A stretch of DNA of 64,000 nucleotides from JAFARZ01 sp035651595 (lineage in GTDB: Bacteria > Actinomycetota > Actinomycetes > Streptosporangiales > Streptosporangiaceae), in assembly GCA_035651595.1 (NCBI GenBank), contig DASRFJ010000043.1:26562-90561 (forward strand), written 5' to 3'. Position 1 is the first letter of the stretch; each line of letters opens with the position of its first letter. The position numbers were made by a program, and so were the translations under genes. Below are positions 1 through 7,320 of this stretch, piece by piece. The notes beneath the pieces were generated by a model, which saw nothing but the letters and a program-made list of their open reading frames with translations, ran no database searches and was not told the DNA's origin.

Positions 1-37
1 TCGCTCGCGGGCGGGGCGCTTCGAGGCAGCGCCTTCC

Positions 38-70
38 CTCCTCGCTCGTCGCTGCGCTCCTCGCTCGTCG
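38..70. repeat. short direct repeat downstream of the PadR gene
   Basis: CTCCTCGCTCGTCG occurs at 38-51 and again at 57-70. It lies in the first 100 bases, where I see no gene; the tract is C/T-rich and low in complexity. Confidence 0.5.
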
Positions 71-100
71 GTCCAGGCGCCGCCGCGCCCCTGGCTTCGC

Positions 101-655
101 TCACACGAGCTCCTCCTGGCATCTCTCCAGCCAGTCGAGGTCGGCCTGCAGGTGCAGGATGGCGCCCTCGATCAGCAGCCGCGCGGGGGGGTCGGCCGTC
201 TCGCTCGCCGCCCCCAGCGCGGTCAGGTTACGCATTATGCCCAGGTAGTGCCTGCGCTGAGAGTTGATCAGCTTCATCCGGTCGGCCAGGCCGGCCATCG
301 GGGCGAGGATCAGCTTGATGAAGAACTCGTCGCGGACCCGGGGCCCCTCGCTCGGCTCGGCGACCCACGCGTCCAGGACGTCCCGGCCGGCCGGCGTGAG
401 ATCGTAGACGCGCTTATTCGGCCGGTCGGTCTGCGTGACGTCCTCACTGCACACCAGGCCGTCTTGCTCGAGCCGCTTCAGCGTGACGTAGATCTGCCCG
501 ATGTTCGGCGACGGGTATGCCTCACCAAAGGTCTGCTCGAGGGCCAGCTTCAGCTCGTAGCCGTGCGCCGGCTCCTTGGCGAGCAGTGCCAGCAGGTGCA
601 GCCGCACGTGTCCCGTCACCTCCGTGTTTGCTGCCGTCAGGGTACCGCTGTACAT
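101..655 (-). CDS. PadR-family transcriptional regulator
   Basis: The product is a 184-residue DNA-binding repressor of the PadR family. Residues about 18-85 form the winged helix, with the family signature LLALLAKEPAHGYEL followed by IGQIYVTLKRLEQDGLV. The C-terminal half is the helical PadR dimerisation region. The ATG at 655 has no clear ribosome site. A GGAGG lies 11 nt before a GTG at 607, which would start the protein right at the winged helix, so the true start may be 607. The gene is divergent from the sugar-binding-protein operon that begins at 853, and a palindrome typical of PadR sites lies between them. It therefore probably controls itself and that operon. The family is clear; the ligand and the target are inferred. 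Confidence 0.88.
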   Translation of the reverse strand: MYSGTLTAANTEVTGHVRLHLLALLAKEPAHGYELKLALEQTFGEAYPSPNIGQIYVTLKRLEQDGLVCSEDVTQTDRPNKRVYDLTPAGRDVLDAWVAEPSEGPRVRDEFFIKLILAPMAGLADRMKLINSQRRHYLGIMRNLTALGAASETADPPARLLIEGAILHLQADLDWLERCQEELV

Positions 656-692
656 AACACCCAGGTAAGGCCCACATCGTTACAGAAGCCTG

Positions 693-732
693 TTGACATA
701 TACCTAACAAGGGTGCATAACATGCATGTACC
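693..732 (+). promoter_or_regulatory. promoter with overlapping PadR-type operator
   Basis: TTGACA at 693-698 and CATAAC at 716-721 are 17 nt apart, a good sigma-70-like pair facing the gene at 853. Over the -10 box lies the perfect palindrome ACATGCATGT (720-729), inside a wider GGTGCAT-N7-ATGTACC dyad (712-732). PadR proteins commonly bind ATGT/ACAT dyads. Binding by the neighbouring regulator would block the promoter, but this is an inference. Confidence 0.55.
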
Positions 733-852
733 CCAGATTACATCGGATTGCTTACACTGCACAGCCCAGCTCGATACCGACGTTTGGGTCGCGATTCGCC
801 GATCGGCCGGCTCGCCGGCTGACCGGTTCGCCCCCCCGGCCCGGAGGCCCGC

Positions 853-2133
853 ATGCAGAGGCGCATGATCGTGGTCGGCGTTCTGATCGCCGCGCTCACG
901 CTCGTCGCCGGCTGCGCCTCCGGGGTGGGGGAGCCTCCGCCCATGACATCCAAGATCACGTTCGCCATCGGCAGCGACGACATCGGCTGGCTCACGCCGT
1001 TGGTCACTCGCTGGAACCACACGCACGCCACTGACCAGCGGGTCACCCCGCTGTACCTGCCGGCGGACGCGGACACCCAGCACAGTTATCTGGTCACGAA
1101 CCTCAAGGCGAAGAGCCCGATTTACGACGTCATCGACATGGACGTGGTGTGGACCGCGGAGTTCGCCGCGAACGGCTGGATCGTCCCGCTGAACCCGGCC
1201 AATTTCCCGCTCAGGGACTTCTTCCAGTCGGCGGTGCGGACCGCCAAGTACCGAGGCCGGCTGTACGCGGTGCCGGACTACACGAACGCGGACCTGCTCT
1301 ACTACCGCAAGGACATCCTCCAGAAGGCGCACGTCCCCCCGCTGAAAGGGGATTCGACGTGGACCTGGGCACAGCTGGCGAACCTGGCGCGTACCGTGGC
1401 GCCGCGCTACGGACTGGCGGGTTATGCCGGGACGTTCGCCCAGTACGAGGGCCTCACCGTCAACTTCGCCGAGGCGGTCCAGTCGTCCGGCGGCTCGATC
1501 CTCAACGCCAAGGGCACCGCGGTCACGCTGAACACACCGCAGGCGCTGGCCGGGCTGACGTCCCTGGTCAAGGGGTTTCAGCAGGGCTGGATTCCGCAGC
1601 GGACGCTTCGGTTCGAGGAGACGCAGGCGCAGGACGCGTTCGTGCCGCCGGGCAATTTCCTGTTCCTCAACGACTGGCCCGACGTGTACGCCAAGCTCGG
1701 CCCGGACGCCTCGCGGACGTACGGCGTCGCCCTGCTGCCCGGCCAGAACGGACCCGGGTCAAGCACGCTCGGCGGCGCCAACCTCGCGATCAGCGCCTTC
1801 TCCAGGCACCAGCGGACGGCGCTGAGCTTCATCAAGTACCTGACCGGATACGACCAGCAGAAGACGATGCTCAAGTTGGGCTCGTTCCCGCCGGTGCTGA
1901 TGTCGCTGTACCACGACCGCACCCTGACGGGCCACTATCCGTACCTGCCCACGCTCAACGATGCGATCACGAACGCCCAGCCGCGGCCCGCGATCACCAA
2001 CTACGACCAGGCCACCCAGGCGATCTTCAGTGAGGTCTTCCAGGCACTCGAAGGGAACACGACACCGCAGGCCGCCCTGCGCGACATGCAAAGCGAGCTC
2101 ACCCAGATCATCCGCGACCGATTACCCCGATAG
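853..2133 (+). CDS. extracellular sugar-binding lipoprotein, ABC transporter (first of two)
   Basis: This is a family 1 solute-binding protein of 426 residues that would capture a sugar or oligosaccharide outside the membrane. A signal peptide ends in the lipobox LVAGC with the lipidated cysteine at residue 21. The core contains the typical DVIDMDVVWTAEFAANGW segment (about residues 96-113) and the C-terminal FIKYLTG helix. GGAGG sits 5 nt before the ATG. It is the first gene after the PadR operator and is followed by a second binding protein and two permeases, so it belongs to a carbohydrate importer. Two diverged binding proteins in one operon suggest two ligands sharing one channel. The ligand cannot be read from the sequence. 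Confidence 0.85.
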   Translation: MQRRMIVVGVLIAALTLVAGCASGVGEPPPMTSKITFAIGSDDIGWLTPLVTRWNHTHATDQRVTPLYLPADADTQHSYLVTNLKAKSPIYDVIDMDVVWTAEFAANGWIVPLNPANFPLRDFFQSAVRTAKYRGRLYAVPDYTNADLLYYRKDILQKAHVPPLKGDSTWTWAQLANLARTVAPRYGLAGYAGTFAQYEGLTVNFAEAVQSSGGSILNAKGTAVTLNTPQALAGLTSLVKGFQQGWIPQRTLRFEETQAQDAFVPPGNFLFLNDWPDVYAKLGPDASRTYGVALLPGQNGPGSSTLGGANLAISAFSRHQRTALSFIKYLTGYDQQKTMLKLGSFPPVLMSLYHDRTLTGHYPYLPTLNDAITNAQPRPAITNYDQATQAIFSEVFQALEGNTTPQAALRDMQSELTQIIRDRLPR

Positions 2134-2157
2134 CCGAGAGCCAGGGGGCCGCACAGG

Positions 2158-2178
2158 GGCCGGCCCGCTTAGCCGGCC
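2158..2178 (+). other. intercistronic hairpin between the two binding-protein genes
   Basis: GGCCGGC at 2158-2164 pairs perfectly with GCCGGCC at 2172-2178 across a 7-nt loop. There is no T-run, so it is more likely an mRNA stability or partial-attenuation element than a full terminator. The remaining gap up to 2289 holds only the ribosome site of the next gene. Confidence 0.45.
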
Positions 2179-2288
2179 AGCACCCGTCCCCAGCCGTCGG
2201 CTGGCCCTATTTAACCGCACGCCAGTTCCGGTACAAGCACACCCAGTTACCAGTACAACTAGCGATTCTTCAACCACAAGGAGTCCAC

Positions 2289-3563
2289 ATGGGTTCCAGC
2301 ATCACCAGGTTCAGACGCCACGGGCTCACCGCCCTGACGCTCGCCGCGGCAGCCGTCACGGTCGCCGCCTGCAGCAGTTCGAGCACCACATCGCAGCAGT
2401 CGGCGAGCGCCAAGCAGTCGATCACGCTGGCGATCTCCGGCCTCGGCAGCGAGGGCGACTACACCAAGACACAGGTCAGCGAGTTCGAGAAGGCCAATCC
2501 GAACATCACCGTGACCGTCGACGTGCTGTCGTCGGACTCGACGGTCTTCCTGTCCCAGGTGAACAACAGCTTCGCCGCCGGATCCTCGACCCCGGACATC
2601 GTCGAGGGTGACATCACCTACACCGCGAAGTGGGCGGCGGCCGGCTACATCCAGCCGGTGTCCTGCTCGCCGAGCGACTTCAACGCCGCGATGGTCTCCA
2701 CCGGCACGTTCCAGGGCAAGCTGTATGCCTGCCCGTGGTTCCTGAACACCGAGGGGCTCTGGTACCGAACCGACCTGGTGCCCACTCCGCCGACCACCCC
2801 GCAAGAGGTGATCACCGACGCGCAGGCGGCGCTCAAGGCCGACAAGTCGCTGAAGGAGGGCATCGCGTTCGAGGGTGACAAGTACGAGGGCGCGATCACC
2901 GTGTACATGATGCTGAACAAGGTGTTCGGCGGCTCGCTGAGCAACCTGTCCAACATCAACACCCCGCAGAATGTGGCGGCGCTGAACTACCTGCACAGCC
3001 TCATCTACCAGTACAAGGTCGCCCCGTCCAACGTGGTCAGCTACCAGGAAGGCCAGACCGGCAACGACTTCGCGGCCGGCTACGCGGCGTTCGCCACCAA
3101 CTGGCCGTACGTGGCGGGCCTGCCGCTGGCTCCGTCGGTCAAGGGGCACATCGGCTTCATCCCGTTCCCGGCGGCGTCCGGCGGCGCACCGGGTGTCGCG
3201 CTCGGCGGCGAGGACCTGGTGGTCAACGCGAAGACCGCGCACGTGGCCGCCGTGAACAAGCTGATCGACTTCCTGTCCAGCCCGGCCCAGCAGACCGCCC
3301 GGGCGATCAAGGTGTCCGACGCGCCGGCCGTGCCGGCCGCGTACACCCAGGCGCTGTTCACCAGCTCCCCGCTGTGGAAGACCGTCCAGTCCATGGCGCC
3401 GCTCGCGGCGGCCCGGCCGGTCAGCCCGGCGTACCTGAACGTGTCCGCCGACCTTCAGGAGCTGATCTCGTCGGCGTACGCGAACTCGAGCGCGAGCGCG
3501 GCGTCTGACGCCTTCAAGAGTTACTCCGGCACGATCGCGACCGACTCCAGCGCGGCCGGCTGA
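2289..3563 (+). CDS. extracellular sugar-binding lipoprotein, ABC transporter (second of two)
   Basis: This 424-residue family 1 solute-binding lipoprotein has a basic N-terminus (RFRRH), a hydrophobic core and the lipobox TVAAC with the lipidated cysteine at residue 28, followed by a Ser/Thr-rich tether. The segment DIVEGDITYTAKWAAAGY matches the equivalent region of the upstream binding protein, but the two proteins are otherwise well diverged. AAGGAG lies 6 nt before the ATG. The gene is 2 nt upstream of the first permease, so this protein is the more likely primary partner of the channel. Sugar or oligosaccharide import is the family role; the ligand is unknown. Confidence 0.87.
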   Translation: MGSSITRFRRHGLTALTLAAAAVTVAACSSSSTTSQQSASAKQSITLAISGLGSEGDYTKTQVSEFEKANPNITVTVDVLSSDSTVFLSQVNNSFAAGSSTPDIVEGDITYTAKWAAAGYIQPVSCSPSDFNAAMVSTGTFQGKLYACPWFLNTEGLWYRTDLVPTPPTTPQEVITDAQAALKADKSLKEGIAFEGDKYEGAITVYMMLNKVFGGSLSNLSNINTPQNVAALNYLHSLIYQYKVAPSNVVSYQEGQTGNDFAAGYAAFATNWPYVAGLPLAPSVKGHIGFIPFPAASGGAPGVALGGEDLVVNAKTAHVAAVNKLIDFLSSPAQQTARAIKVSDAPAVPAAYTQALFTSSPLWKTVQSMAPLAAARPVSPAYLNVSADLQELISSAYANSSASAASDAFKSYSGTIATDSSAAG

Positions 3564-3565
3564 TC

Positions 3566-4528
3566 ATGACAGCCGAGGCCAAACAGGCCCCGGTCACCGG
3601 GCGGCCCGCAGTCACGGGCCGCCCGGCCCCGGTCGGCCATGCCAGAGAACGCACCGACCGGCGGCTGGGCTACATCCTGGTCGCGCCGGTGGTCCTGCTG
3701 CTGCTCGCGGTCACCGGCTACCCGCTGGTGTACAACATCTGGAACTCGTTCCACAGCGACAACCTGACGTTCGCGAACTCGCCGCACAACTTCACCGGCC
3801 TGCACAACTACCGGGTGTCGCTCTCCTCGGCAGGCTGGGTGCCCGCGCTCGAGCGGACGCTGGTGTTCACCGCGGTGACGATCGCGTTCGACATCGTGGT
3901 GGCGCTCGGGCTTGCGCTGATGCTGCACCGCAACTTCCGCGGCCGCGGGTTCCTGCGGGCCGCGGTGCTGATTCCGTGGGCGGTGCCGACCGTGGTGTCC
4001 GCGATGCTGTGGAAGAACATGTTCGACCCGCGGTACGGCTTCGTGGACTATTTCCTCGGCGCGTTCCACCCGGCCTGGTCGAGCCTGACCTGGCTGAACA
4101 TCAGTGTGTTCCGGTCCTGGGTGGCGATCTTCGTGGCCGACTCGTGGAAGAACATCCCGTTCGTGGCCATCATCTTGCTGGCTGGTCTTCAGGTCATCCC
4201 GAACGACGTGTACGAGGCGGCCAAGATCGACGGGGCGAGCTGGTGGCAGTCGTTCCGCCGGGTGACGCTGCCACTGCTCAAGCCGGCGCTGTCCGTCGCG
4301 CTGATCTTCCGCACGCTCCAGGCGCTGCTCGTGTTCGACGTGATCTACGTGATGACCGGCGGCGGGCCCGGCACCTCCACTCAGGTGCTGGCGTACCTCA
4401 ACTTCAAGTTCTTCATCATCAACACGGACTTCGGGATCGGCGGCGCCATGTCGATCATGTTGTGCGTCCTGGCGCTGATCGTGTCCGCCATCTACGTGCG
4501 GGCGTTCCGTCCGCAGACAGCGAGGTGA
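3566..4528 (+). CDS. carbohydrate ABC transporter permease (MalF type)
   Basis: This is a 320-residue inner-membrane permease with six predicted membrane segments. The first is the VAPVVLLLLAVTGYPLVYNIW helix, about residues 32-52. The ATPase-docking EAA loop is visible as YEAAKIDGASWWQSFRRVTLP. It follows the binding-protein stop by 2 nt and overlaps the next permease by 4 nt, so translation is probably coupled. No ATPase gene is present in the operon. Actinomycete sugar importers of this family commonly share one ATPase (MsiK) encoded elsewhere. Confidence 0.9.
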   Translation: MTAEAKQAPVTGRPAVTGRPAPVGHARERTDRRLGYILVAPVVLLLLAVTGYPLVYNIWNSFHSDNLTFANSPHNFTGLHNYRVSLSSAGWVPALERTLVFTAVTIAFDIVVALGLALMLHRNFRGRGFLRAAVLIPWAVPTVVSAMLWKNMFDPRYGFVDYFLGAFHPAWSSLTWLNISVFRSWVAIFVADSWKNIPFVAIILLAGLQVIPNDVYEAAKIDGASWWQSFRRVTLPLLKPALSVALIFRTLQALLVFDVIYVMTGGGPGTSTQVLAYLNFKFFIINTDFGIGGAMSIMLCVLALIVSAIYVRAFRPQTAR

Positions 4529-5427
4529 GCGCGGTGACAGCCACCACACTCCGCGCGCGGCACGCGGCCGCGCCGCGGCGACCCCGCGACGTGGGCAAGA
4601 TCGTCAGGGAGACGCTGTTCTACCTGGCGGTCGTCATCGTCGTGCTGATCGCGCTGTTCCCGTTCTACTGGATCCTGCGCACCTCGCTGCTGTCCAACTT
4701 CCAGGTCAGCCAAGGTGTCGGCGGCAAGAACGGCGTCATTCCGTCCAGCCTGTCGTTCTCCGCCTGGAAGAACGTCTTCACCCAGGACGACTTCCAGCGG
4801 CCGCTGCTGAACAGCGCCATCGTGGCGCTCGGCTGCACGGCGGTCACCGTCGTGGTCGCGTCGATGGCCGGCTACGCGCTGGCCCGGCTGAAGATCCGCG
4901 GCACCGGGGCGATCCTCGGGTTCATCCTGCTGGCCGGCTTCTTCCCGGTGCTCGCGATGATCGGCCCGCTGTTCCTGGTGCTGCGGCACCTCGGCGTGCT
5001 GAACAACATCTACCCGCTGATCATCGTGTACCTGGTGTACACGCTGCCGATTTCCACCTGGCTGCTGAAGAACTTCTTCGAGCAGATCCCGGCCGAACTC
5101 GAGGATGCCGCGCTGACCGACGGGGCCACCCGGCTCCAGACGCTGCGCCGGGTGGTCATCCCGGTGGCGGTCCCGGGCGTGTTCACCGCCGCGATCTTGT
5201 CGTTCATCCTGGCCTGGAACGACTTCGCGTTCGCGGTGGCGTTCCTGTCCGACCCGCACAAGTTCACCGCGCCGCTGGCCATCACCACGTTCGGCCAGAG
5301 CCAGTTCCAGGTCTTCTACAACCTGATCGACGCCGCGGTGGTGATCACCTCGATACCCATCGCCCTGCTCGTCCTGTTCGCCCAACGCCGGATCGTGTCC
5401 GGCCTGACCGCCGGCTCCTTCCGCTAA
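4525..5427 (+). CDS. carbohydrate ABC transporter permease (MalG type)
   Basis: This is the second channel subunit, 300 residues if translation starts at the GTG that overlaps the upstream stop (GTGA at 4525-4528). Another in-frame GTG at 4534 is possible. An N-terminal basic stretch precedes about six membrane helices, and the EAA-loop equivalent is LEDAALTDGATRLQTLRRVV. It pairs with the MalF-type permease to form the sugar channel. It is the last gene of the operon; a perfect 21-bp hairpin follows 135 nt downstream. Confidence 0.9.
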   Translation: MSAVTATTLRARHAAAPRRPRDVGKIVRETLFYLAVVIVVLIALFPFYWILRTSLLSNFQVSQGVGGKNGVIPSSLSFSAWKNVFTQDDFQRPLLNSAIVALGCTAVTVVVASMAGYALARLKIRGTGAILGFILLAGFFPVLAMIGPLFLVLRHLGVLNNIYPLIIVYLVYTLPISTWLLKNFFEQIPAELEDAALTDGATRLQTLRRVVIPVAVPGVFTAAILSFILAWNDFAFAVAFLSDPHKFTAPLAITTFGQSQFQVFYNLIDAAVVITSIPIALLVLFAQRRIVSGLTAGSFR

Positions 5428-5561
5428 CCCGCCCCGCCCGCCGCCCCCGGGGCCCGCACCCGCGCGCCCCGGCCCGCCCACCGCACGGCCCCCCGCCCGC
5501 GCCCGCCCGAAAAATCCGGACTTATCCAGCCAGTGGCGGCCCGTCCCGGGGGCCGAAAAAG

Positions 5562-5608
5562 ATTGCGGACACTTACCCCCCCGAACTGGGGGGGTAAGTG
5601 TCCGCAAT
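5562..5608 (+). terminator. perfect 21-bp hairpin after the sugar ABC operon
   Basis: A 21-nt arm (5562-5582) pairs without mismatch with 5588-5608 around the loop GAACT. The arm begins ATTGCGGACACTTA and ends in seven C. No T-run follows, so if it terminates transcription it does so by stem strength. The left half recurs at 63688-63713, which makes it a dispersed repeat as well as a likely terminator. The rest of 5428-5700 is C-rich with no gene. Confidence 0.6.
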
Positions 5609-5718
5609 AATCGGGCGCGCCCGACGGCGCGCCCGGAATAGAACGTATGTCTGGTCCGGGGTAGCTGATCGGCTGGCGTTCCGGCGGCGGGTTCGCCGGC
5701 CCCGCCCGCAGTGTGTCA

Positions 5719-5748
5719 ATTGCGCAATTGAGCCCGCTAGAGCGTGTC
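5719..5748 (+). repeat. solo copy of a 30-bp dispersed repeat
   Basis: The core runs from ATTGCGCAATTGAGCCC to CTAGAGCGTGTC. It matches 28 of 30 bases of the copy at 31073-31102, and the inverted copy at 32146-32175 is of the same family. It contains the perfect palindrome CAATTGCGCAATTG. An in-frame ATG at 5713 overlaps this repeat and could falsely extend the downstream gene; I rejected that start. Confidence 0.75.
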
Positions 5749-5805
5749 TGGGCGCGCGCGGAATACGGCTTATGCCTGGGTGGGCGCGGCGAGGGGGGCA
5801 CGCTT

Positions 5806-5811
5806 TATCCT
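5806..5811 (+). promoter_or_regulatory. -10 box TATCCT of a leaderless gene
   Basis: TATCCT ends 6 nt before the ATG at 5818 and there is no ribosome site. This spacing places transcription start at or next to the start codon. Confidence 0.5.
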
Positions 5812-5817
5812 GGGCCT

Positions 5818-6840
5818 ATGGACCTTGTCATCCCCGATGGGGGCTTCTGGCCGGCGCCCGAAGTCCCGCAGCCGAACATCTACCCGATGGAATGGCACGT
5901 CGACACCCAGAAGCTCGCCGACATCTACGAGAAGTCGAAGCGAGCCGTGTGGAACCCCGCTGACCTGCCGTGGGACGGCATTCGTGCCGAGGATTTCACC
6001 GACGAGCAGCGCCTGGGCATCATGTACTGGTTCGCCGTGCTGGCCAACTTCGACGCGTCCGGCCCGGCGGTCTTCGCCCGCGCGACGATCCACGCCTTCG
6101 AGCAGCACGAGGAGGACCCGGTCCGCAAGTGCTTCTTCTCGATCACCCGAGACGAGATGAACCACGAGGAGTGCTGCCAGCGCACGATCGCCAAGCTCTG
6201 GCCCGGCGGCCCGCTGGACTGGACGCCGCGCACCGACCTGGAGAAGGCCGCCCATAACAACATCGGCTGGCTATATCACAACGGCGGACGGTACTGGAAC
6301 GGTTACAACACGGCCGTCGGCAAGTACTCGCTCGCGGTGCTGTTCACCAGCTTCATGATGGGCGAGATGGCGGCGTCGACGCTGTTCCGCGGGATGGCGT
6401 CCGGCACCCAGCACCCGGTGTTCGGCGAGATGTTCAAGCGGATCGGCCGCGACGAGTCCCGGCACCTCCAGATCTGCATGACGATACTGGAGAACGAGTG
6501 GCCGGGCCTGACCGAGGAGGTCAAGGGCCAGATCACCCGCCAGCTCCGGGCCGGCTTCGTGTTCTTGTCGATGATCTTGTGGGAGCCGCCGGAGGGTTTC
6601 TGGGACCTGCCGCCGTACTTCCTGCCGAACCACCGCGTGCTGATGGCGCACGCCCGCGACGCAGGCCTCGGCGTGCTGTCGTTCGACGAGCAGGCGGACA
6701 ACTGGAAGGTAGCGATGGCCCGGGTGCGCGCGATCGTGCAGCGCTGGGGCATCGAGTTCCCCGCCATCCCCGAGCTCGACATCGAGGGCGTCGACGTCGC
6801 CGCCGACATCAACGCCGAGGACATCATCCCGGTCTTCTAG
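5818..6840 (+). CDS. diiron ferritin-like (R2/AurF-type) oxidoreductase
   Basis: The protein has 340 residues and the four-helix diiron pattern is easy to see: glutamates at 95-99 (FEQHEED), E113-x-x-H116 (DEMNHEE), E183 (GEMAA) and E213-x-x-H216 (DESRH). This is the ligand set of class I diiron carboxylate oxygenases such as AurF-type N-oxygenases, desaturase-like proteins and R2 relatives. It probably activates oxygen on a small or acyl substrate, but nothing nearby names the substrate. The start at 5818 is chosen because a TATCCT box lies 6 nt upstream and the upstream in-frame ATG falls in a dispersed repeat. The gene stands alone: repeats lie upstream and a terminator shared with the convergent operon lies downstream. 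Confidence 0.75.
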   Translation: MDLVIPDGGFWPAPEVPQPNIYPMEWHVDTQKLADIYEKSKRAVWNPADLPWDGIRAEDFTDEQRLGIMYWFAVLANFDASGPAVFARATIHAFEQHEEDPVRKCFFSITRDEMNHEECCQRTIAKLWPGGPLDWTPRTDLEKAAHNNIGWLYHNGGRYWNGYNTAVGKYSLAVLFTSFMMGEMAASTLFRGMASGTQHPVFGEMFKRIGRDESRHLQICMTILENEWPGLTEEVKGQITRQLRAGFVFLSMILWEPPEGFWDLPPYFLPNHRVLMAHARDAGLGVLSFDEQADNWKVAMARVRAIVQRWGIEFPAIPELDIEGVDVAADINAEDIIPVF

Positions 6841-6888
6841 CCGAGGGGTAGTTGTAACGCCGCGCTCCTGGGAAGCGATGACTTAAGT

Positions 6889-6933
6889 AGAGGCGGCTGA
6901 CGCGGGTACCCCCGAGCCCACGTCAGCCCCTCT
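6889..6933. terminator. bidirectional terminator between convergent genes
   Basis: AGAGGCGGCTGACG (6889-6902) pairs with CGTCAGCCCCTCT (6921-6933), with one bulge and an 18-nt loop. It sits between the diiron gene and the convergent zinc-ribbon operon and would serve both. Confidence 0.6.
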
Positions 6934-6947
6934 TCTCTGTGTCTGCG

Positions 6948-7304
6948 CTAATGCAGCAGCGGGCCGATCAGGTCCTTGATCTGATCGACCTTCGCGAGCA
7001 GCGTCGCGGTCCCGGCGACGGCGCCGCTCAGCCTGCCGAGAATCAGGCGGATGCTGTCAGCGCTGGGGCGCCGTCGCTTGGACTCCTCGCGGAACCGGTC
7101 GATGTCCTCGCTGATGTCGTCTGCTTGCGCGGGCAGCAGCGTTTTCGCCTCGGTCTCCAGCTCGCTGAGCAGCGCGTCGATGCGTACCGCGGCCGGCGCC
7201 TGGCCGATGTTCTGGACAGCGCGGGCGTTCCGGCCGGCCGCCACCGGCCCGGAGACGTTGCCGCCTGCTATGTACACGCCGGAGTTCTCTATGCGTTCGT
7301 TCAC
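6948..7304 (-). CDS. small helical protein with N-terminal GGxVxGPVAAGxN motif
   Basis: The protein has 118 residues and no family I can name. Residues 7-31 carry an NSGV...GGNVSGPVAAGRN stretch, rich in Gly and Val with alternating polarity. The rest (about 40-118) is predicted helical and charged, with a possible coiled coil around LLSELETEAKTLL. The same motif occurs at the C-terminus of the protein encoded just upstream in the operon (16 of about 25 positions identical). The motif-coding DNA is also close, with shared CGGCCGCCACCGG. The GTG at 7304 is preceded by GAAGG at 4 nt, and the gene starts 16 nt after its neighbour stops. Matching motifs at the N-terminus of one protein and the C-terminus of its neighbour resemble bacterial amyloid-signalling (BASS/RHIM-like) pairs. 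That role is a hypothesis. Confidence 0.7.
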   Translation of the reverse strand: MNERIENSGVYIAGGNVSGPVAAGRNARAVQNIGQAPAAVRIDALLSELETEAKTLLPAQADDISEDIDRFREESKRRRPSADSIRLILGRLSGAVAGTATLLAKVDQIKDLIGPLLH

Positions 7305-7320
7305 GATGCCTTCTTTCGCT

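Noticed and set aside
5713..5817. Longer N-terminus for the diiron protein from the ATG at 5713
   Set aside because: The extra residues come from the dispersed repeat, and a -10 box lies just before the ATG at 5818.
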